64,000 bases of DNA, from the NCBI GenBank assembly GCA_036245525.1, contig BTPG01000006.1, positions 93,554,650-93,618,649 of the forward strand, given 5' to 3'. Of the stretch, positions 34,496 to 46,564 are shown one piece after another (position 1 is the first letter of the stretch; each line of letters begins with the position of its first letter). The position numbers and the translations under genes were made by a program. Under the pieces are notes generated by a model, which saw only the letters and a program-made list of their open reading frames with translations, was not told the DNA's origin and did no database searches. The DNA comes from Semisulcospira habei. Taxonomy: Eukaryota; Mollusca; Gastropoda; Semisulcospiridae.

Positions 34496-34559
34496 GTCTA
34501 CTGCCCTATTGCACAGTGAGAATCTAAAAATTTGTGGGACTCTTTTGGATACTTTTTGT

Positions 34560-35010
34560 TATAATTGTGGACCTTTAACATTACGACAGAAACAAAACTC
34601 TCTCAGGATGTGCCTGCATTGCTTGTGAAAAAAAAAAAAAGAAGAATTTTTAATGTATGTTGCCAGCCGGTCTAACAATAAATAAACCTAAGACACGCTA
34701 GAATTAAAAATATGTACAGAAAAATGATATTATAAAAAATACATTAACCGCAAACACATAACTCTCCATCTCTTAGGTGCAGCAGACCATTTAGCAACAC
34801 ATATATCCAATATCAAGGACTACGGTCTACATGTATCGCAGACAGTAGGGAGAGTTTTAAAAAGGAAAATACGGGTGAATGGACCAAGGGTAGACCTATG
34901 CCCCAGAAAAAAAGGAGAAAACCCGCGCTGTGGGGCTGACCAGGGTTACCCTGTGAACTAAAAAGTAGTTAATCCCACCCAGTCCTCCAGGGCAGACCCA
35001 GGTGGGGGCA
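34560..35010 (-). mobile_element. Degenerate SINE-like retroposon copy
   Basis: It shares the CTCAGGATGTGCCTGCATTG, GCCAGCCGGTC and CAGGGCAGACCCAGGTGGG segments with the 7484 family but has an extra ~80 bp and many changes. Old copy. Confidence 0.65.
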
Positions 35011-36740
35011 GACACAGTATACCGGTAACATGGTACGTAGGAATCATAAAGTCAGACTGCATTTTTCTTGATAACCCTCAGGTTATTGTCATGATGATTC
35101 CCTGCAGGAATCATCGTAATATAAAACGCTACCAGCATCCAAAGGGTTAATGTGGTGCTGAACTGATATGGGCTTTTACAAGAAAACTATTCAATAAGCA
35201 ACAGGTGGTGGGGCAAATGTCTGCCAAGCTGGTCAGTACACAGCTGTGCATGGGCCAGCTCAGGCCATTAGCCCTTGCACTAGGTATTCACTTAGGCGTT
35301 AGAGAAAGAGAGATTGTAACATCAGGTAAACACTGACTTTCCACAGTCTCTTTGATTTGAATGTCACCTGTTAAGAATACCACCAAGTCCTTGGGAAGTA
35401 AATCTGAAATGGTATTGGTAATTCTGACCGTACAGTGCCATGTCCTAAGTTTAATTAAAGCTTACTTACCAGGGTTCAACCTTTTCTTTTTTTTTCAAAG
35501 TCAGTAAGCAGCATAAGGTCAGTAAACAGAATTTTGTGGGGACTGATTACATGTCTACAAAATCTGAGAGAACTGATTGTGTGTCTACAATATTCTCAAT
35601 GAGCAAGTTTTTGAAGCTGCTGCATGGTGGCGCTGTGAGCAATAGATGTTAAACATACAGTACAGTATTTCTTAGAGTCTTAAGTGACCGCTGTTCACAG
35701 AAGTAGTTTTCTGTTACCTGTGCTATAGTACAGCTCACTCATATGTCATGGTCTGTTCACTGGCCTGCTTTTCTCTGGTCACCATACATTTAAGTATACT
35801 TAATTTGAGTCACTGCACTTAGTATAGATGTCCAGTTTCTATTGTTTTAACATGTTATTCAACACTAAGTTAAGATGCCCTATATCCACAGCCTGTAGAA
35901 TAGCACAAGGACCGAAAGCTTTATGCACATGGCCACGCAGTCAACTACAACATTCAAAATGCTGAGTTGTATAATATAACAGCGACACAATGCAGAAGCA
36001 GGAGAACTGAGATGTACATTCTGCAAAGTCGACCATTTATTATTTCATCTGACCTTACTGCTATCGACAAATTGTTCAAATTTGTTGATAAAACAAGCAA
36101 CAGTGTGCACTACACAATATTTATAATACTCTAAACCAGTGACATCTGTCTAAACGCATTAACAAGCTTTGGAATCCAATACCACGCGATTAAAGCCCAG
36201 CGCCCGAATTCATTTAAAGTCTTTTCATGTAGTCCAAGTTCTTGATTTACCAAATCTGCATGCAAGTAAAACTCGTGTAAAAAAAAAAATTAAAAAAGAA
36301 AGTAAAAAAAAAAAAAGAAGCGGAAAGGACAAAAAAGGCCGCGAGGAGGCTTAACTCTTGGTGTCGTCTCCTGCAAGAAGACTGAACTGAGAACACACGT
36401 GAACAAATGTGACAAAGAAAAAAATGACACAATTTCAGTCTGTAAGATACACAATAAACCATCAATCATTTTTAACATAAAGGTAGAATGTAGACTACCC
36501 TTTAAAACAAAAATAACTTGGAAGTATGTTGTATTAGACCTAATAAAGACATAAAACAATTACTTCTTTTCTGACGACATTCGGCCTTTTTACGTTCCAA
36601 AGCGGAAGTACAATTAGATTCAGGCTTTTTACCCAAACAAACCACAAAATACCCCCAGATGATACTAAAATCCAACAAACTATTTAGAATCTTTGCTAAA
36701 ATGAACGCAAATGATACTGATGTGTATGATGTAAAGTGTT

Positions 36741-36826
<86 letters not shown>

Positions 36827-37560
36827 CGCTGGCCCATCTGGTGGATTTGTGGACATGTGTACTTACGAGTCGTTAGAAGGTGTGTGTGTGGGGGGGTGGG
36901 GGGTGGGGGTGGGGGGTGGGTGCGTGCGTGTGTGTTTATAGTGTGTCAATGACGGCGGAATGGTGCAGCGTGACTAATATTTTACATGTTAACAAATGAA
37001 GTAACGAGAGGAGGGTTGGGGGGGGGGGGGGAAGAGTAGGTAAGGAGAGAGACCAATGTCCAGCCTCAAACCGCTATGGTAAAATCAACTTGATCGAAAA
37101 AAAGGCAAAGGGGAGTCAAAACTTACTCGAAAAATAAAACACTCAAAAATTAATTGTTATGACATTTTCTTCTTAAACAATATTTTGCATTACAAAGAAC
37201 TATTTTGATTTTTTTTCTCCAAAAAAAGTATGTTTTCCCCGCCAAACTTGTGTCTCTCAAGCCTAAAAAATATCACTCTTTGAGTTTAAGTTTACAGGAA
37301 CAAACATGTGTCAGTGTTTTTGAGTCAGGGACTCGATCAGCGCGTATATTTTAGCAGGTTTGAATAGATGTTTGGTTGGTGATCATCATTTCTTCACAAA
37401 GTTGTCTTGAAATCATCTGCGTTCAAATGTTTTAGGCCGGATCGGCACTTATTTTTTCTAAGTGTTTTCCGACCTTACTGAATTTTTTTAATTTCTTTTT
37501 CTAATTCGTGGCACATTAGGTCACTACTTACGACGGACCTACGCAACAGCCTGAGTGGGA
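35011..37560. other. Upstream region of gene A and the CD225 gene, no exon recognised
   Basis: Contains a hairpin at 35080-35150 ending AAAGGGTTAA, a GT microsatellite (36741-36830) and G-runs at about 36889-36920 and 37017-37032. Confidence 0.4.
36741..36830. repeat. GT/GC dinucleotide microsatellite
   Basis: About 40 uninterrupted GT units followed by GC units. Open frames across it (Cys-Val or Thr-His repeats) are artefacts. Confidence 0.95.
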
Positions 37561-37574
37561 ACGGTCGGGTCTTA

Positions 37575-37635
37575 TTTGACATGACGTCACATCAAGGTGT
37601 AAGTTTACCTGCCTTGCGCATGCGCATTATTACTT
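37575..37635. promoter_or_regulatory. Candidate promoter with CRE and NRF1 palindrome
   Basis: A perfect CRE TGACGTCA is at 37582-37589 and a perfect NRF1-type palindrome TGCGCATGCGCA at 37615-37626. Both are common in ubiquitous promoters. The spot lies between the minus-strand SRSF gene A and the plus-strand CD225 gene. A plus-strand donor follows at 37736 and a minus-strand donor candidate (GGCAG|GTAAAC) at 37608, so it could serve both directions. Confidence 0.5.
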
Positions 37636-37639
37636 TTCA

Positions 37640-37735
37640 CCTGTCCGTTCGAACCCTATTGTGTGTGTAGCAGAGCCTTTCCGTGTTCCTGGGATAGCGA
37701 TAGTTCGCTGACTGAACAATACTTTGAATTCCAAG
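37640..37735 (+). other. Candidate 5' non-coding exon of the CD225 gene
   Basis: It ends in a strong donor, CCAAG|GTACGT, just after the candidate promoter. The CD225 start exon begins at an acceptor 3.9 kb downstream with no closer donor noticed. The start is a guess. Confidence 0.4.
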
Positions 37736-38199
37736 GTACGTTTAAACGCTATTGTTTGGGGTGTGCAGTGAAATATAATAGTTCACATGTCGAATATATG
37801 TTACAATGGGCAAGAAACACCTTATTTTGCAACATTCAAGTCCACTTCCGGATAATTTGCAGGTGGCATCTTAACAAAGATCTGACCACCTGATCTATGT
37901 AACTTGTTAGTATGAGTTATTTCCAGTGACAGCTTACCTTTTAACTGTTTAACCCCTAGAACTAAAGGACTTCCATTCTATAGATGGAAGTCGTTTAGTT
38001 CCGGGTGTTTCAAAGGGTTTTCTTCTTCAATGATATATAGTGACATTTTCATCGTCCAGTCCATGTTCATACACCCGACCTAAAAATATAATAATGGAAT
38101 GTAACTACAATCACATCATACAGCCGACCTAAAAATATAATAATGGAATGTAACTACAATCACAATACACATAAAATACCGCATTTGGTTTGTAGATGT

Positions 38200-38530
38200 A
38201 TGATCCACATCCCCCGCACCAAACTCAGCACTTTCGGCCCCCGCTCCTTCTCAGTAATACGTACGGTCCATCCACCAGGAACACCCTCCCACTTTCTCTC
38301 CGTCAGAAACACTCCATCTCCTCCTTCCAATCCGCCATCAAAACATACCTCTTTTAACAGTTCTAGCACTATATCACCACACTCCCCACCCCAAGCTGAC
38401 TGTCGTAATGTATTTCACTATTTGTGGTACATGAGTCATTGTCTAAAGCGTGCGCGAGTTGTGAGTGCGCGCTTAGAGTTATAATTATTATAAGATAAAT
38501 GCATTATAAATACCATAATTATTATTATTA
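38200..38530 (+). mobile_element. LINE 3' fragment (CR1/L2/Rex-like)
   Basis: It encodes TKLSTFGPRSFS ... SVRNTPSPPSNPPSKHTSF, matching the C-terminal block of the copy at 6295-6785, and ends in (ATT)n. 5'-truncated and degenerate. Confidence 0.72.
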
Positions 38531-39001
38531 TCCAATTCAGTGTCATGTTATATTGCATGTGCATACTGTAGGTATGTGTGTCAGAGTTTTTTGCACCAGG
38601 ACAAACTTGTAACAAGTAACATTTGGACGTAAAATGGGTTTGCAGTGTTTGACTGGCCATACATGACTTTTCTGCCCTTCTTTTCACAAATCATGTGAGT
38701 AGGCATAACAGCGGTGTATGTGCTACTGCTACTATCCCATCCAGTTGGGTCACTCGAGCTCTCCTATGTATAGCAAAGGAGAAGAAGAGCAGAAAAGTAA
38801 TTTATGACATTCAAACTTCATAAATAAACTTAATTCTTTTGTACGAATTATGTAAGAATATTTATAAAGGAGACACCAGAAAGTTTTAACTCCTTAACTG
38901 CAGGGGCAAGATGAACACTAGCCAACTGCAAGAGACATAAACCCTCATGAGCCCCTGCATTCACAGGGGCTCATGAGGGTGTGTGTCTCTTGTTAGTCTT
39001 A

Positions 39002-39106
39002 CAGACCTGCCTACCGTACGATTTTTGGGCGTATTTTTACGATTTTTTTTTTCAAAATACGAAAATACGATTGATGCCTAAAATTTACGATTTTATTAAA
39101 AAAAAA

Positions 39107-39158
<52 letters not shown>

Positions 39159-39774
39159 GGGAGTGCGTGTTGTGTCAGTCAATAAAGTCTCAAAATACAA
39201 AATGTCAGAGCAAAGTAGGGAGGAGAGTGGATTTTTCTATCTCAAAGAAAGCGAAGCACCAGAATTTTTTGCCACAGTATGCTAAAAAGTGGACATTTTG
39301 GCGACTGTCAAAGAAAGGACCAACCTATGCATTCCATTCTGCATGGTATGCAATAGTGACATCTCATGTGCGCATGGGGGCCGAAATGACATTGAAAAAC
39401 ATTTATCAACTAATATCCATAAGAGACTGGCAGATGCCCAGAAACGTGTGCCTTTACAGGCTGAGTTTTCTAAGCAGTCTCATGAAGCAGGCAAAATTTT
39501 GCGTCGACAAGCTGCTGGTGCTGAAATCTGCATGGTTCGTTTTATAGTTGATTAAAATCTTCCTTTGTCCTGTGCAGATTCCATGTCGGGAAACAAATGT
39601 TTCCTGTTGTTGTACGGAATGGTCTAGCTTATCAGAATAAATTGATTTTTCTATTGTTTGTACGTTTTGATAATAGTCTGCTACAATTTTTATGAAAATA
39701 CTATTTTTTCCCCAAGAATACTATTTTTGGTGATTATGAATACTATTAAAAAAAATTGGTGGTAGGCAGGTCTG
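39002..39774 (+). mobile_element. hAT-like element with 14-bp TIRs, 6-bp TSD and zinc-finger remnant
   Basis: The ends are CAGACCTGCCTACC and GGTAGGCAGGTCTG, perfect inverses. GTCTTA flanks both sides (38996-39001 and 39775-39780). Inside, the frame near 39289-39555 encodes FCMVCNSDIS(CAHGGRNDIEKH)LSTNIHK, a C2H2-type finger of the kind at the N-terminus of some hAT transposases. No catalytic domain remains, so it needed an enzyme in trans. Confidence 0.82.
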
Positions 39775-40433
39775 GTCTTATGTTCTTTATGCCTACTTTT
39801 GTCCTTTTGATATCTGTGTTCTTCACGTTGGAAGTCAGTCAATGTGCAGTCATTTCTGGTGCAAAATTCTTGATCACTGGCAGCAAAGGGTTAACCCTTT
39901 TTGCCTGGTGGAGGTTGCTTTAAAAGCCTACTACAACTGTAACTGTTCAAAGAAATGCATCTGCAATGGGATAGAAAACGCTAAATCCAGCTTTAGACAC
40001 AGAAGAATCCAGTTCAGCACACATTGTCTTTATAATGACAGTGATTCCACTTTGTTCATACATACAACGCTGTCTTTAGGTGAACAGCTAAACATAGATT
40101 GACACGATGACAGCTGCACACATTAAACAAGTGTGATGTGTGTGCACATGCTGCATATCCCAACTGCCATAGAAGTTTATTATGTGTGTCAAAAAAGCTT
40201 AACGAACACAAATGGTGCTGAAATTTGTCTTTAGATTTACCAGTAAATTTACTTCAAAGGTTGTTCTGTAAAAATTGTGAGTGATGTTTTTATTGATGTA
40301 AGGACTGTTTTAAATATGTGCTGAATTCTCAGACATCAGGAAGGAGATGTGATTTGATATATTAACTAGACTGCCATCACCGGCAGTGTCTAACATTTAA
40401 ATTCAGGTGCAGCTGTGCTTAAGTAAACAAGTA
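39775..40433. other. Intron sequence, no gene seen
   Basis: Includes AAAGGGTTAACCCTTTTTGCC near 39886, part of the TTAA-flanked repeat family. Confidence 0.4.
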
Positions 40434-41614
40434 CAGTGGAGTCCAGTTAACACAAACTCGCTTTACACGAATTTCCGGTTAACACGAACTGTTTTTGCGT
40501 TCCCGGCCGACGGCCTTCTTATTCTGTATTAAAATTTCACCGATAACACAAAATGCTTAACACGAAATTTCGCTTTACACGAAGCTGGTTTCGGTTCCCA
40601 ACCAGGGCAATTTCACTATTATTCTCCTGTTTAACACGAACACCGATTCCATTCACCGAAAACCAATTCATGTGTCGCTCTCGCGCTGTGGCCACACAGG
40701 GCAATTGCTTCCGGTGCATGTAGTAACTTTTCCGCAAGAAATAGTTTAAAAAATTTCCTCCCTTTTTGCCATCGTTTTAGGAGGTAAAAACTTCAAATGT
40801 TTGCCTTTTTTGGCGTTTTGAGCAACAAAAGGCATGACAGGTGGTGTGAAAAAGAGCAAAATCTGGGTAATTTTAGTCGACCTAGTGTGTTCATGGGAGC
40901 CTAATGGGGGCATGTGCACGGTTGTAAGCAGGCTTGCAGACGACAGTTTTGTCATGGGGTACTTAGTGCATTCGAGTGTTGTGAAAAATGCTAACTCTTA
41001 ATTTTTTTAAGAATTGCTGAAAATGTTTCTCCTGTGATGTGCTTCGCGTGGATTTTTTGTTTTGGCAGAAAGGTTCTTCGTTCATAGTTTTATGCTGCAA
41101 GAGGCTAACAGATAACAGTGTGTGAAAAGGGGGCGTAACCTATTTGCCCTGTCTGGCCTGTAGTACACGACAGATCAGAGCGAACTCTAGTCTGTGATTG
41201 GCTGAATAGCCTTCGGCTGTTGTAATCCGTCTTCTCATTGGCTAGCGTTTCTGAAATGTATTCATGTTTTTTGCATCATTCGTGTACCAACACAACCCTT
41301 TTACCGATGCGGGATTGTACTTCAGCCTGTGTTGCTTTTACCTGATGGATTGTAACTTACTATGGATGATACCTGATGGATTTTACATTAAATACGCGAG
41401 CTGAACACGTTTCGTTGTGTTTTCCTAGCGAGCTGAAGGTATGCATATAAGTACGATAATGTGCACTTTTAACCTCGTACTCATTCGCGCACACATACAC
41501 ATTTTCTCCTTGAGGGCCGTGATCAATTTGAGGCCATATTGGTTAACACGAAATACGTTTAACACGAAGTGATTTTCCGTGTCCTCAGAAATTCATGTTA
41601 AGCGGACTCCACTG
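40434..41614 (-). mobile_element. MITE with TA target-site duplication, long copy
   Basis: The ends CAGTGGAGTCCAGTTAACAC and ...GTTAAGCGGACTCCACTG are inverted, and TA flanks both (40432-40433, 41615-41616). It is the opposite-strand long form of 2535-3248, with about 470 extra bases (roughly 40690-41160) that themselves have inverted ends (CAGGGCAA/TTGCCCTG). No transposase motif found. Confidence 0.87.
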
Positions 41615-41647
41615 TATGTGACTTGTGCTATTTTCTCTGTGTTTCAG

Positions 41648-41863
41648 CCACCATGGCACAACCCAGATTTACAACACCAAATGAGGCAGACGTGTATGAC
41701 ACAAACGCTAAACAGCTCATTGTAACAAGAGACCCTGTGTTCGTTCATCCAGCAATTCAGAATGGTGTGATCGTTGGTCGTCAGCCTTACACTTACTTCC
41801 CCCTGTGCATTTTCTGTGCGGTGGTCAACCCCTTACTTGGGCTTGTTGCAGTCATGTTCGCAA
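41648..41863 (+). CDS. CD225 gene start exon
   Basis: Begins at TGTTTCAG|CCACC and ends at donor CGCAA|GTATGT. Its acceptor, pyrimidine tract and any branch point must fit in the 33 bases between the MITE end (41614) and 41647. Confidence 0.85.
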
Positions 41864-43200
41864 GTATGTTGTTTTTTTTTAACTCGCCTGTTTTTTGGCT
41901 AATGTAGTTGATTTTACATAAGAAGGTTGGGTACAATTATAACAAAAGTCAATGGCAAAAAAATGTTTCCGAGGTCCCAACTATGTCTATGTAAATTACT
42001 TTGATTTATGGGCGACAGTCTTCAGTCCTGAAGACTGATTCAGCTTTTTCAAAATCCCAGTACGCCAAATGTCAGCTTTTTTTTTTGTTCAAACAGAAGA
42101 TTGTCCTTCGGCCAGCCTATTTCATCTGCACGAGGCATAAATTTTAATGAGCAGAGGCTCAGGAAAATTCATGTCTAATGCTGGCCACAGACTATGGGGC
42201 ATAGTTAATCCGTGGACCATTTGCAGTCATTTAAAATTTTCACGCTGTTGCCGATGGATTTATTTTCAACAAGCAAATTTGGGTGACCTGGTTTTTTGTT
42301 TTTGAAGTTCACTGTTTCACTGAAAGTGAAAGTAAACTTTTTCTACATTTGGTGTAAATATACTCAGTCCATTTTGCTGATGAGTTAAAAAAAAGAAAAA
42401 AGAATAGCATTAGCAAAGCCGCAAGTACAATTCAGCAGCTGAAGGGGAACAGGTTACAGCCAAAACTGACAGAAAAGTTCATCCTCTTTTTAACAAGTGA
42501 ATTGTGTGACTTTTACCCTAATCATCCTACATTGCATTTTTGCCAACCATGGGCGTACTGGCATGTACAACTGAAACAACAGCACAATACAGCCAGATGT
42601 CATGAGCTTGCCCATGCATGTCAGGAAACCAAAAACATGTTTTTCTAAATAAATGTGAGATTTGATACACAAGGCTGTGACCAATCAGTGAGAAAGGGTA
42701 AGAACATCAAGTGGAAATAGTGCCCTATGATCGAGTATTGTTTCCATAAATACACATTGTAGGTGACGATCAAGAAGCAGAAAGGTTTGCTCATTAACAG
42801 ATTCGGTCCCAACACACCATAGCAAGATATGGATTGACCATGATAGTTCAAGGGTGGTGCCAGAACAGGTTGGCGCCTATAGGTGCCAAGCTCTTCTGGC
42901 ACCACCTTTGAACTATCATGGTCGATATGTCTCCTGTATTGTAATGGAGTCCTCAGAGGACAACTCCAAAATGTGGGGATTTCGTACCTGGGACACAATA
43001 GGTTAAATATCTTTGTTTTCTGTGTGATTGCAGTCATGTCTGACCGTGCCTTCAAACAAGGTGACTTGAAGTTTGCAGACAAGTGGAGCCAGTATGCCTT
43101 CTTTATGTGCATGGTCACAATCGTGGCTTCTATCGTCCTCTACATTGCCATTGGATTCTCTGTGTCCAACATAGGCCTGCGAGGAGGCCACAGCTACTGA
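41653..43200 (+). CDS. CD225/dispanin-family small membrane protein, two coding exons
   Basis: Coding exons 41653-41863 and 43034-43200 join in phase 1 to give 125 residues. The ATG sits in CCACCATGG, five bases after acceptor TTTCAG. The N-terminus (about 48 residues) is polar. A first hydrophobic segment (about 50-71) has FCAVVNPLLGLVAVMFA, the CD225 signature (NP.G..A), followed by the conserved cytosolic loop SDRAFKQGDLKFA(DKWSQ), and a second membrane helix (about 91-113, VTIVASIVLYIAIGFSV). The family (IFITM, PRRT, SynDIG-like) holds small membrane proteins that act in membrane trafficking and fusion control; the role of this member is unknown. Intron donors and acceptors are canonical. 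Confidence 0.88.
42834..42926. repeat. Palindrome in the CD225 intron
   Basis: Arms of about 43 bases (GACCATGATAGTTCAAGGGT and complement), same family as 27322, 43320, 55748 and 63586. It lies about 110 bp upstream of the exon 2 acceptor. Confidence 0.88.
43034..43200 (+). CDS. CD225 gene second exon
   Basis: Begins after acceptor GTGTGATTGCAG and encodes IMSDRAFKQGDLK through the second membrane helix to ...GGHSY and TGA. Confidence 0.87.
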
Positions 43201-46127
43201 GCACATGTGCAAACCTGCAATCTCTTTCACCTCTGCCTCTTATCTCATTGTACCCCAAGACCGAAATCCCCAAATTTTGCCGTTGTCCTCTGAAGACTGC
43301 ATTGTACTGCAGGACACAGATCGACCATGATAGTTCAAGGGTGATGCCAGAATGGCTTGGCGCCCATAGGCATCACCCTTGAACTATCATGGTCGATCCA
43401 TATCTTGCTGTGGTGTGTCTGGGGTAGAATGAGTTATGGCAATAATCCCCTACTCAAAATGTTACAAATTTGCACTTGTGTATGTAGCATTTTCAAAATT
43501 ACACATGCAAATTTGCAACATTGTGACTACTGGCGTTTCCTTAGGAGTCTGATCTGTCTTGGGGAATTTCTGGTTTGTGTATTTATATGAATGTTTGGAC
43601 TATGCTCAGAACAAAGTTTTAAATGTCGCTACAAAAAGCAGGGTGCACTTTTATAATATGGGCACACAGAAGAAAGTGAAATGTCACTACAAACAAGCAA
43701 AATTTGCCCTGTACATTTCTCTACAGTACAATTTGTTCTTTGTTAAGTAATGTGGGGTGGCACTAAACACATTCCATTTGTATATAAATATTTTTTAAGC
43801 TTGTATGTTATGGTACTGATGAAGGATCTGATTCTGAGAGCACATTGTGTATGCATGGACTCTGGATTTGAGGATTTTTTTTAACATTGTTTTCATCTTC
43901 AACTGCTACTTGACATTCTATACGTTGTGTAATACATTCAGGACAAAATATTTCTTTTTTAAATCAAGAGAATGTTCATTTAATTGAGAAAATTTATGTA
44001 TGTCCATGTATTTAACCCATTAAGCCCTGATACACAAGGAGGCGGATCAACCACTATAATTTAAGGCTGATGGCAGAACAGCTCGACACCTTCTGGAACC
44101 AGTCTTCAATAACTCTATGCCTACATACAGGCACCGACCTGCTCTGGCTCCAGCCTTAAACTATCATGGTCTATGGTCTTCTGAACTTGTTTGTAGTCAA
44201 ATAATGCGAGTCTTCAGAGGACAACTTCCACTTTTGGAATTTCAAACTAAGGACTTCATGGTTTAAACAATTGACCGTTGTATATAACATACATGTTGAT
44301 ACAAAAGCATAGGATCATCTTTGCTGTGGCTGTAGCCAAAGGTGTACCTTTGGCAGCTCGCTCCTTCAACACTGAAGCTGATATTGCTAATATCAGTACC
44401 AACTACAAATTGTGTGCATATTTCACAACTATACTTTTTTATACTTGATTATTTTAAGTCTGATTCCAATACAGTCTCAGGATAGATTGAGGTATTCACA
44501 CACAGCTTATTGAAAAAGAAATGCCAGCAATTGTTTCTTTGTACATGTATAAACTTGTATTTTTAGTGACCACTGTGTGTTGTCAAAAGATGGAATTATA
44601 TAGATGAGGTTTACCATGTGTCCATTGCGTGAGTGAGGGAGAGAGAGAGAGCAAGCTTGTTTTGCTTGATCCTTATCAGCATGACATTTTACATACACTT
44701 TAGATTAGAGAAATGCATTTGGCTTATTTGAAAGAAACTGCCTGAATTTTGAATTTTTAGTTGAGGGATTGGCACTTTTTATTTAACAAAAAGACTTTAT
44801 CCAATTCCTTGTGGTTAGGTACAGTTAAACCCTGAAAATAGGCAGTGCAACACATTGTGACACTTATAATTCAAGTCTGTTGTATGATACAATCACTGTA
44901 ACAAATTTCATCTGTCCCTGTATATAATACAGGTCAGCCTCAGTGTATTGCCGAACCTGGGGGCCATAAAGGCAGACTGCGTTATTCAAGATCACTTTAT
45001 TATAGTGCAACATTTACCAAGTGTTTGTGAACAAACACTTGGTAAGCCAAAAGTCCTCGGGCTGACATCAGCCTTAGCTGGCCTGCACTGTGAGCAGGCC
45101 AGCTAAAGCTCTGGCCTAATGACCAACTGCTAACCAGGCATCTCCAAGGGAGCCAGATTCATGTGCATATTATATGAACTCTGCAGTATACTAAATCATG
45201 CAATGCTGAAGCTGACCTGTAAAATCACTCTAAGTTCATCTGTCACTGTACGTAATCACTATACCATTCTAGACTCTTTTCACCATTCACAGTACTCACA
45301 GAGCATCATTACTTGTGCAAGTGCCTCATAAAATGTGTACATGGAGTTCTTAGGACATGGCATTTGGTTTCTTTTTCTCTATGGGATGACTGCATTTATT
45401 TGGCAAAAGCAAGTATGCACATTTTTGAGAAAAGTGAGATTTTCATTGTATAAGGTAAAAGAGGAAACCTCATGGCTTACGGTTTTGACTTATGTCAGAT
45501 GATAAGGAGATTTAAAGGTCAGTAGGCAGTAAATTGTATAATGGATTGGTTTCTTTTTTTTCAAATTCAGATTTTCAAATTTAGATCAAAGTGAGTAGGC
45601 TTTGGCATTTGTAACTGAAACATGTTGTACAGTCAAAACTATATGTTACAGTTTGTGCATCTGTATATTACTTGCGTACAGTATCACAGCACTTAAATTT
45701 TTATCATACAAGATTTGAAAACAAATTCTTTGACAACTGTGTTTGCTGCCTAAATAAAATTATTTGCTTGAACTTTAACTCTGCTTGTTACCAGAGCAGA
45801 GTATAAAAAAAGCAGTTACATTTATTTTTATTTTCATGGGAATTTGGCATTTAAAAAAAAGTAAACCACATCTTGAAATTATGTCGGGGAGAATATGACA
45901 TTGCCTTTGTACAGCTGTTTTATATTACTTACCATTCCAAGTGTACAAAGTTTGAATCATAAATACAAGCTCATGTAAATTTGTGTTGTGTGGCTCACTG
46001 AGGTGTGTGTATGTGTGCATGTAAGAAGCACAACACTTGTTACGATTCTCATGTTACATCCACCTTATCTAACACATTGAAACTTATAGCCACACCATGT
46101 AAACATGGAAAGATATGCCTCTCAGTG
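43201..46127 (+). other. Probable 3' UTR and downstream sequence of CD225 gene
   Basis: No exon seen. AATAAA at 45753-45758 is a possible poly(A) signal with GT-rich sequence from about 45980. It carries a palindrome at 43320-43397, a degenerate one at 44040-44170, and two hairpins at 45013-45110 (ACCAAGTGTTTGTGAACAAA and GCTGGCCTGCACTGTGAGCA). Confidence 0.4.
43320..43397. repeat. Palindrome just after the CD225 stop codon
   Basis: Arms GATCGACCATGATAGTTCAA and complement, around a truncated centre. It is 120 bp after the stop codon and would be transcribed in the 3' UTR. Confidence 0.82.
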
Positions 46128-46199
46128 CACACACACGTGATGGCAAATCACGGTGACAGGTCTGCACTCTTTGGCTTGACTTCGCAAACGAAGATTTTA

Positions 46200-46558
46200 T
46201 AGGGGTTGTCCACGACGTCTGCAGGCATGTTTGTGGCTGCGGAGGCCAATCCAGGACAGGCAGGTTCGACTGCAGTGGCCAGGGTTTTGATTTTCGACAT
46301 CTCTGTTTTTTCTCCTGAGCCGCTTGTCCTTAAGGCTAGCTCTGCGACGGTCCTCAAAGGAGACGGCTGCCTTGTAAATGGTGGAGCGCCAGGTCTGCAG
46401 CAAGCGAAGACCACTGGCGCTGGTCGATTTGGCAGACACTAAGTGACTTCTTGAGACTGTCTTTGTATCTCTTCTTTGGTGCCCCTCTGTCACGGTGTCC
46501 AGTGGCGAGCTCGCCGAACAGGGTGATCTTGGGTAGGCGATGATCCTCCATCCTTGAG
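46200..46558 (-). pseudogene. LINE A RT C-terminus (non-inverted)
   Basis: The minus frame starts RMEDHRLPKITLFGELATGH and runs RGAPKKRYKDSLKKSLSVC, then in a shifted frame a Cys/His-rich end (DVENQNPGHCSRTCLSWIGL). This is the part that should follow the GIE end of the RT core at 49750. Confidence 0.8.
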
Positions 46559-46564
46559 AGGAAC

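Noticed and set aside
36502..36952. Open frames of Cys-Val and Thr-His repeats
   Set aside because: Translation of the GT microsatellite.
40746..40955. Minus-strand open frame in the long MITE as a transposase start
   Set aside because: Only about 70 codons, with no helix-turn-helix or DDE motif.
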